22,427 nucleotides of DNA from UBA2160 sp964588665 (lineage in GTDB: Bacteria; Chloroflexota; Dehalococcoidia; Lucifugimonadales; UBA1123). This document shows, in pieces, positions 20,975 through 22,427 of the stretch (position 1 is the first letter of the stretch; each line of letters opens with the position of its first letter). Below the pieces are notes generated by a model that was given only the letters and a program-made list of their open reading frames with translations, did not search any database and had not been told where the DNA came from. The stretch covers positions 1 to 22,427 of the forward strand of contig CAZPQQ010000053.1 of assembly GCA_964588665.1 (NCBI GenBank), written 5' to 3'. A program made the translations under genes and the position numbers.

Positions 20975-22264
20975 ATGATTTCGGACCGCCCCGGCGATGA
21001 CGTCTCATTCGAAAGAGGCGTCGCCGAGACAGAGATCAGAAAGCGCATCGGAGAGCGCGGTCGGATTCCCTTTTCCGAGTTCATGGAACTCGCGTTGTAC
21101 CATCCCGGCGGCGGCTACTATTCCACCCGGCGACCCGTGGGCGCTCAGGGAGATTACTATACGAGCCCGGCTGCCCACCCCGCCTTCGGAGCGTTGCTCG
21201 CCGTTCAGATGGAGCGATGCTGGGAGCTGCTCGAACAACCGTCGCCGTTTTACGTGGCGGAAATGGGGTCCGGCGACGGACTTCTCGCTCGTGCCATCCT
21301 GGCCTACGCGGAGAACCTGAACCCGGAGTTTCGCAACGCGCTGGAGTATGTGGCGCTGGATCGACAGCGTTCGACCGTTGGCCGCGCCCAACAGCCGTGG
21401 GTGCCACAGTGCGTGGTCAGCGACGGAGTGCCGCTCGTAGGCGTTCAAGGCTGCTTCATTTCCAACGAACTCATCGATGCGTTTCCGGTGCGCCGATTCC
21501 GGATCGTCGATGACCACGTGCGTGAGATTTTCGTGACCGAAGACGATGACGGTCGACTCATCGAGGAGGCCGGAGACCCGTCAACGCCGGGAATCGCAGA
21601 CCGGCTCGCCGGCTTGGATCACCGACTGCCGGACGGCTACACGGGTGAAGTGAACTTGGGCATAGCCGATTGGGCGCGAAATGTGTCCGCGGCCATGGAC
21701 CGAGGTTTCGTGGTCACCGTAGATTACGGGTACACGGAACAAGAACTGTACGCCCCGTCACGCGGCCAAGGAACGCTCCAAACTTACTTTCGACACACCG
21801 AGACCGGCAATCCATTCAACCGCATCGGACGCCAGGACATCACGGCCCACGTGGACTTCACCGCACTGGAGCAGCATGGGGCCCAGGCCGGACTGACTTC
21901 GCTCGGGGTCCGGTCTCAGTCCGAATTCTTGCGCGATCTGGGAGCGGGCCGGATGATCGACGCGCTCCGGCAGATGCCCATATCGCCCCGCGAGCGCGAC
22001 GCAAACTTGATGGCGCTCAGGGAACTGTTCAGTCCAACGGGATTGGGCGGCTTTCGCGTTCTGGTTCAGCACAAGGGCGTCGACGGCGCCGGCTACGGCG
22101 AGCTCATGCCGTCGCAAACCAGGTTGGACGGCCTGTTGCCGTCGCTGCTGGAATCCGCGCACACGCCGCTGCTCGAAGGACGGTATCCGCAGCATGAGTT
22201 CGAGCTCGAAAGCCTGTGGCCGTTCGGCAACCCAGAGGGCGAAGCGCAGCCAGACGAGCCGTAG
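20975..22264 (+). CDS. SAM-dependent methyltransferase, MidA/NDUFAF7 family (Methyltransf_28)
   Basis: 429 aa. The N-terminus has FMELALYHPGGGYYS (36-50) and GDYYTSPAAHPAFGALLAVQ (59-78). The SAM-binding motif is VAEMGSGDGLLARAIL (94-109), followed by the family marker ISNELIDAFPVRRF (162-175). VVTVDYGYTEQELY and QDITAHVDFTALE are further conserved parts. NDUFAF7 methylates an arginine of a complex I subunit in mitochondria. Bacterial members are widespread, but their substrates are mostly unproven, so a link to respiratory complex I here is only suggestive. ATG 20975 follows GAGGGA closely. The open frame upstream to 20900 runs through the terminator hairpin and is rejected. No clear promoter was seen in the 47 nt after the terminator. 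Confidence 0.9.
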   Translation: MISDRPGDDVSFERGVAETEIRKRIGERGRIPFSEFMELALYHPGGGYYSTRRPVGAQGDYYTSPAAHPAFGALLAVQMERCWELLEQPSPFYVAEMGSGDGLLARAILAYAENLNPEFRNALEYVALDRQRSTVGRAQQPWVPQCVVSDGVPLVGVQGCFISNELIDAFPVRRFRIVDDHVREIFVTEDDDGRLIEEAGDPSTPGIADRLAGLDHRLPDGYTGEVNLGIADWARNVSAAMDRGFVVTVDYGYTEQELYAPSRGQGTLQTYFRHTETGNPFNRIGRQDITAHVDFTALEQHGAQAGLTSLGVRSQSEFLRDLGAGRMIDALRQMPISPRERDANLMALRELFSPTGLGGFRVLVQHKGVDGAGYGELMPSQTRLDGLLPSLLESAHTPLLEGRYPQHEFELESLWPFGNPEGEAQPDEP

Positions 22265-22279
22265 ATTCGTTCTGGGTCA

Positions 22280-22345
22280 CTGTCATTCTGATCCTTCGAC
22301 CGCGATCTCAGTTCGTAGGGGAGGGTTTCAAACCCTCCCGCCTGG
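22280..22345. repeat. Hairpin-bearing 3' element, possibly a dispersed repeat
   Basis: A perfect 10-bp inverted repeat, GGGAGGGTTT (22319-22328), C, AAACCCTCCC (22330-22339), is preceded by GTCATTCTGATCCTTCGACC (22281-22300). The style resembles short intergenic repeats seen many times in some bacterial genomes, but one copy in this window cannot prove that. It may also end the methyltransferase transcript, though no T-run follows. Nothing recognisable was found in 22346-22427. Confidence 0.35.
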
Positions 22346-22427
22346 TTCCGAGGCCATAACCGGTTGCCCCGCGGGTACAACGTGCTCACTGGTGTTCCCG
22401 TGGCGATTGTCCATGCGAGGCGCCGGG

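Noticed and set aside
1..22427. tRNA, rRNA, CRISPR array, transposase or phage genes
   Set aside because: No cloverleaf, repeat-spacer pattern, transposase motif or phage-type protein was found on reading both strands by eye. A covariance-model scan was not possible.

Overview
The window is about 22.4 kb of GC-rich, gene-dense bacterial chromosome. Gene content suggests a Chloroflexota bacterium, probably of the Dehalococcoidia/SAR202 type. The evidence is a Rex repressor with an N-terminus and DNA-binding region of Chloroflexi style, a DUF951 protein, a BFN-domain protein, a group-2 PyrF, a short citrate synthase, an AtpZ-headed F-type ATP synthase operon and frequent GTG/TTG starts. This placement is inferred from protein character, not from a marker-gene search. 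No rRNA, tRNA, CRISPR array, insertion sequence or phage gene was recognised.

Layout. Positions 1-536 (minus) hold the start of nusA, cut by the window edge. It has its own promoter and a leader hairpin-terminator. Back to back with it, modABC (748-3338) encodes a molybdate ABC importer. Convergent to modC is a minus-strand pair, sfsA and an endonuclease III-related glycosylase (4759-3322). Next, on the plus strand, come pyrF overlapping a DUF951 gene (4945-5966) and a BFN/DUF151 gene (6090-6650) with a near-consensus promoter. The whole ATP synthase operon follows (6982-14221), in the order Z-B-E-F-H-A-G-D-C, closed by a perfect 13-bp hairpin terminator. After it lie a class I/II aminotransferase (14531-15715), a YdhR-like small protein (15894-16217) and a regulator (16433-18372). 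The regulator has a STAND-type ATPase, a GNAT-like region and an OmpR-type winged helix, and is split by a -1 frameshift. Convergent to it is rex (minus, 19041-18424). Divergent from rex are citrate synthase (19473-20612) with a long structured leader, a small CxxC protein (20666-20854), a strong terminator, and a MidA/NDUFAF7-like methyltransferase (20975-22264). The last 160 bases hold a perfect 10-bp hairpin and no clear gene.

How the genes relate. Much of the window concerns energy metabolism: ATP synthase, citrate synthase, NADH-sensing Rex, molybdate uptake for molybdoenzymes, and a MidA-like protein whose eukaryotic relatives act on respiratory complex I. The most notable non-coding signals are: (a) a candidate Rex operator over the -35 box of the rex promoter; (b) a gltA leader whose predicted 5' end folds into a closed two-stem structure and is followed by a second hairpin; (c) a terminator-like hairpin in the nusA leader; (d) two promoters, for the BFN gene and the aminotransferase, with perfect inverted repeats in or over the -35/-10 spacer. 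The most unusual protein is the ATPase/GNAT-like/winged-helix regulator.
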